Origin: Calditrichota bacterium
Lineage (GTDB): Bacteria > Electryoneota > RPQS01
NCBI GenBank assembly: GCA_020057985.1
Contig: JAGVEU010000395.1
Location: 1 to 7,294, forward strand
Length of the DNA: 7,294 nt
Direction of reading: 5' to 3'
Under the pieces are notes generated by a model, which was not told the origin of the DNA, made no database searches, and worked only from the letters and a program-made list of their open reading frames with translations. Position 1 is the stretch's first letter; every line of letters starts with the position of its first letter. Shown piece by piece: positions 5,260 to 7,294 of the stretch. A program made the translations under genes and the position numbers.

Positions 5260-6717
5260 TCACACGTATCCACCATTTGAGCCTTTAAGTGTGCACAAAG
5301 AGAGGCGACGCTCTAAGGCTTGAAAAGTGTCAATAATGGACTGATCGTTGTCGGTCCGCAGATTATTAATGGTATCGCGCGCATGGATAACAGTCGAGTG
5401 ATCTCGGCCGCCAAAGAAATTTCCGATCGTCTTCAAGGAATGTGGAGTCAACTCTGTCATCAGAGTCATGGCAATCATTCGTGCAAAGACAATCTCTTTT
5501 TTCCGTGACTTTCCCCGTAGAGCCTCAACGGGCAAATGAAAATAATCAGCCACTACTTCCTGAATTTTTTCGACTGGAGGCCGCCCTGCTACATGGCCGG
5601 TCTTATCACGGATAATTTCACGGATTAGTTCCCTCGTCGGCGGCAATTTAAGAAGCTGGCAACGCGCCATCAGAGTGACATAGACACCCTCTAAGTCCCG
5701 AATATTATTTGTGATATGTGTGGCAATCAGATCCGCGACCTCATTGGAAAGTGGAAATTTGTCTTCTTCAGCCCGCTCCTTCAGAATTGCCACGCGTGTC
5801 TCGTAGTCCGGCGGATCAATGTTGGTTACCAAGCCGGAGCCGAACCGCGAGATCAGCCGCTCATCAAACCCTGCCAACTCATTGACCGGCCGATCAGAAC
5901 TCAGGACAATCCGTTTCCCATTCTGATAGAGAGTATTGAACGCATGAAAGAACTCCGTTTGTGTGCGTTCCTTGGCGGCAAAAAATTGTATGTCATCCAC
6001 CAAGAGCAGATCAATCGAGCGGTAGTATTGGGAAAAATCAGTGGTTGCGCGATTCTTTACGGATTCAATAAAGTCTTGGGTAAATTTTTCCGATGATGCA
6101 TAGAGAACACGCGCCTTTGGATCGCGCCGGACAACATGATTTCCAATTGCCTGCAAGAGATGGGTCTTTCCGAGACCGGTCCCGGCATAGATGAGCAGTG
6201 GATTCCACGGCGAACGATGCGAGGTGTCCGCGATTGCCAAGCACGCCGCACGGGCAAAAGAGTTGGAATCCCCCTCAATAAAATTATCAAAGAGATAACG
6301 CGAATTCAGCCGTGACTCAGACAGCGAAGCGGCAAGACGCGGTTGCCCCCCACTCGCTTCATTGATCTGCGGCATCATTCGCTGTGCCGTCAACCGTTTC
6401 TTCGCGGATTGGGCAGGCTTCGTGTTGCCTTCGTGGGCTGCAATCTCCTCGTTCCTTGCCAAAACCTCGAACCGCAAGCGAATTTGCTCTCCGCATAACT
6501 CGCAGAGAATCACCTCCATACGCTCGATGTAATGTCCCTCAATCCACTCGCGATGAAAATGGCTGGGAGCAGCAAGGTAGAGCAGACTCCCCTCCAGTCT
6601 CTGAGGTGTCAGCGGTTGAATCCAGGTAAGTAGACTTTGTTCAGGAATTTGCGCAGCAAAAGCCTCTAACAGCCGGGACCACAAATGCGTCGCGGCCGAA
6701 GCTTCAATTTCGGGCAT
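5260..6717 (-). CDS. dnaA: Chromosomal replication initiator DnaA
   Basis: DnaA binds origin DNA boxes, oligomerises with ATP and opens the duplex. Numbering is from the ATG at 6717 (485 aa). Domain I covers about 10-85, with LWSRLLEAF and SLLTWIQPL. A variable linker follows to about 135. Domain III (AAA+) has Walker A GTGLGKTH at 179-186, Walker B LLLVDD at 237-242, SSDRP at 273-277 and the arginine finger R291 in ERLISRF. Domain IV carries the DNA-binding signature GGRDHSTVIHA near 436-446. All catalytic and binding motifs are intact. The frame stays open to an ATG at 6801, which would add 28 residues; I prefer 6717 because AGGA lies nine bases upstream and domain I then starts at the usual distance, while the 6801 ATG has no Shine-Dalgarno. 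A promoter is visible at 6924-6951, leaving a leader of about 200 nt. Confidence 0.98.
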   Translation of the reverse strand: MPEIEASAATHLWSRLLEAFAAQIPEQSLLTWIQPLTPQRLEGSLLYLAAPSHFHREWIEGHYIERMEVILCELCGEQIRLRFEVLARNEEIAAHEGNTKPAQSAKKRLTAQRMMPQINEASGGQPRLAASLSESRLNSRYLFDNFIEGDSNSFARAACLAIADTSHRSPWNPLLIYAGTGLGKTHLLQAIGNHVVRRDPKARVLYASSEKFTQDFIESVKNRATTDFSQYYRSIDLLLVDDIQFFAAKERTQTEFFHAFNTLYQNGKRIVLSSDRPVNELAGFDERLISRFGSGLVTNIDPPDYETRVAILKERAEEDKFPLSNEVADLIATHITNNIRDLEGVYVTLMARCQLLKLPPTRELIREIIRDKTGHVAGRPPVEKIQEVVADYFHLPVEALRGKSRKKEIVFARMIAMTLMTELTPHSLKTIGNFFGGRDHSTVIHARDTINNLRTDNDQSIIDTFQALERRLSLCTLKGSNGGYV

Positions 6718-6894
6718 AGAGGGAAATCCTGCGTGATTAGGCGATCTGCGTGCGAGAGCGTGATGGTCAGCCGCCGTAAGTTGTCTGCCGTCTTCCGACA
6801 TCTGGAAGACGACAAGGGTGTATATGGCCTTTCCTGCTCCGCAACACCTGTAAAGCGGGCTGCGAAGCGAAGATCAATGACAAAACGAACGAGC

Positions 6895-6912
6895 CTCCAA
6901 TTCTACTTGGAG
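6895..6912 (-). other. Hairpin near the 5' end of the dnaA leader
   Basis: CTCCAA and TTGGAG form a perfect 6-bp stem with a 6-nt loop. It would lie a few bases after the predicted transcription start of dnaA and could protect the mRNA 5' end. Confidence 0.4.
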
Positions 6913-6923
6913 AGCGAAGGTAC

Positions 6924-6951
6924 AATATAACACATTCTCTCCGATTGTCAA
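6924..6951 (-). promoter_or_regulatory. Predicted housekeeping-sigma promoter of dnaA
   Basis: On the minus strand, TTGACA (6946-6951) is a perfect -35 element. It is followed after 16 bp by TATATT (6924-6929), with TG one base upstream of it (6931-6932), making an extended -10. Transcription should start near 6917, about 200 nt before the preferred dnaA start and about 116 nt before the longer one. No DnaA box is evident close by, so autoregulation by DnaA is not supported here. Confidence 0.75.
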
Positions 6952-7018
6952 CTCAATAAGTGAGCCTAACTCCTCATTTGTAGAGGACTTATCGAGGGTA
7001 CAACATTGATTATCTTGA

Positions 7019-7053
7019 CTCTGCTCTTTTTAGCCGGGAAAAGAGAGGCAGAG
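7019..7053 (+). other. Hairpin A in the rpmH upstream region
   Basis: CTCTGC (7019-7024) pairs with GCAGAG (7048-7053) and TCTTTT (7025-7030) with AAAAGA (7039-7044), with a 3-nt bulge and the loop TAGCCGGG. It shares bases 7050-7053 with the next hairpin, so both cannot form at once. Confidence 0.45.
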
Positions 7054-7107
7054 GCATAAGAACAAATTGAGCAATGAAAAAAGGAGTTGCGCCTCATGCC
7101 TCTTTTT
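7050..7107 (+). terminator. Hairpin B with T-run, terminator-like, upstream of rpmH
   Basis: AGAGGCAT (7050-7057) and ATGCCTCT (7096-7103) form a perfect 8-bp stem with a 38-nt loop, running directly into T residues up to 7107. The long loop makes it a weak intrinsic terminator. Its position about 118 bp before rpmH, and its competition with hairpin A, suggest an attenuator-like leader or the end of a short RNA. Confidence 0.35.
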
Positions 7108-7192
7108 ACTATATTTAGCTATTCTGAGAGTCCAATTCCGCCCGGCAAAAGCCTGACTCACTGAAAGCTATCATGCTGTTTTAATACATCGC

Positions 7193-7221
7193 TTGATATA
7201 ACATAACAACTATCATAAAAT
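7193..7221 (+). promoter_or_regulatory. Possible promoter directly before rpmH
   Basis: TTGATA (7193-7198) and TAAAAT (7216-7221) each match the housekeeping consensus at 5 of 6 positions with a 17-bp spacer. The -10 element ends only three bases before the rpmH ATG, so it would yield an essentially leaderless or shortened message. This may be chance in AT-rich DNA. Confidence 0.3.
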
Positions 7222-7224
7222 CAG

Positions 7225-7294
7225 ATGAAGCGAACATTTCAACCTTCTCGTCGCAAACGCGCAAACAACCACGGATTCCGTACCCGCATGGCTA
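7225..7294 (+). CDS. rpmH: Large-subunit ribosomal protein bL34, 3' end outside the window
   Basis: The visible 23 residues begin MKRTFQPSRRKRANNHGFRTRMA, the nearly invariant start of bL34, a small basic protein of the 50S ribosomal subunit. The full protein is usually about 44-50 aa, so roughly half is present. The start codon is fixed by the family's MKRTFQPS opening. No Shine-Dalgarno sequence is visible in the 20 bases before it, which read AT-rich. It diverges from dnaA, as is common at bacterial origins, where rnpA normally follows rpmH. Confidence 0.97.
   Translation, partial: MKRTFQPSRRKRANNHGFRTRMA

Larger units (their letters stand above)
6802..7224. other. rpmH-dnaA divergent intergenic region
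   Basis: This 423-bp AT-rich stretch holds no credible gene. It contains the dnaA promoter and leader, a leader hairpin at 6895-6912, a small hairpin TCCTC/GAGGA near 6971-6987, and two competing hairpins at 7019-7103. No sequence with an intact TATCCAC core was found on either strand, so it is a weaker oriC candidate than the dnaA-dnaN gap. Confidence 0.6.

Noticed and set aside
5071..5280. 69-aa plus-strand open frame in the dnaA-dnaN gap
   Set aside because: It overlaps the proposed origin and the end of dnaA, has no Shine-Dalgarno and no protein-like features.
6961..7020. TTATC-containing sequences as DnaA boxes upstream of dnaA
   Set aside because: TTATCGAGG and TTATCTTGA differ from TTATCCACA at three or more positions, so they are not supported as boxes.
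7019..7146. Signal-recognition-particle RNA or 6S RNA upstream of rpmH
   Set aside because: The conserved SRP tetraloop and asymmetric-loop sequences are absent, and no long 6S-type rod with central bubble can be drawn.

Overview
This window covers a bacterial chromosomal replication-origin neighbourhood. On the right, the start of rpmH (ribosomal protein L34) reads rightwards and diverges from dnaA. On the minus strand follow dnaA, dnaN, a small uncharacterised ORF overlapping a nucleotidyltransferase gene, a large membrane histidine kinase, and the 5' part of a sigma-54-type (NtrC-like) response regulator that runs off the left edge. The divergent rpmH/dnaA arrangement with dnaN after dnaA is the classical oriC gene order. 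The genes that often follow dnaN elsewhere (recF, gyrB) are absent here.

The organism cannot be named from the window. It is a bacterium of moderate GC content that uses Shine-Dalgarno sites at some genes but not all. The kinase carrying an FG-GAP/VCBS-type propeller paired with a sigma-54 activator would fit an FCB-group or candidate-phylum lineage, but that is only an impression.

Right part (5011-7294): rpmH start, a 423-bp rpmH/dnaA divergence, dnaA, and the 249-bp dnaA-dnaN gap. The divergence holds a consensus-like extended -10 promoter for dnaA and several hairpins that can pair in mutually exclusive ways. The dnaA-dnaN gap holds a TAGTAGTAG array four bases from two tandem DnaA-box-like sequences. 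This layout resembles the DnaA-trio basal unwinding system, so this gap is my oriC candidate.

Middle part (3171-5010): dnaN, then a perfect 10-bp GC-rich hairpin, then a 71-aa ORF of unknown function that overlaps by 59 bp a 155-aa nucleotidyltransferase with its own Shine-Dalgarno site. This looks like a translationally linked two-gene module of unknown role, possibly toxin-antitoxin-like.

Left part (1-3125): a two-component system. The kinase has a signal peptide, an extracytoplasmic domain with three DxDxDG-type motifs, one membrane helix and a HisKA/HATPase core. The regulator has a receiver and an AAA+ domain. The two genes are separated by a 180-bp non-coding element with 16-bp terminal inverted repeats (14/16 matching), bounded exactly by 9-bp direct repeats. 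This has the structure of a MITE that inserted inside the kinase-regulator operon.
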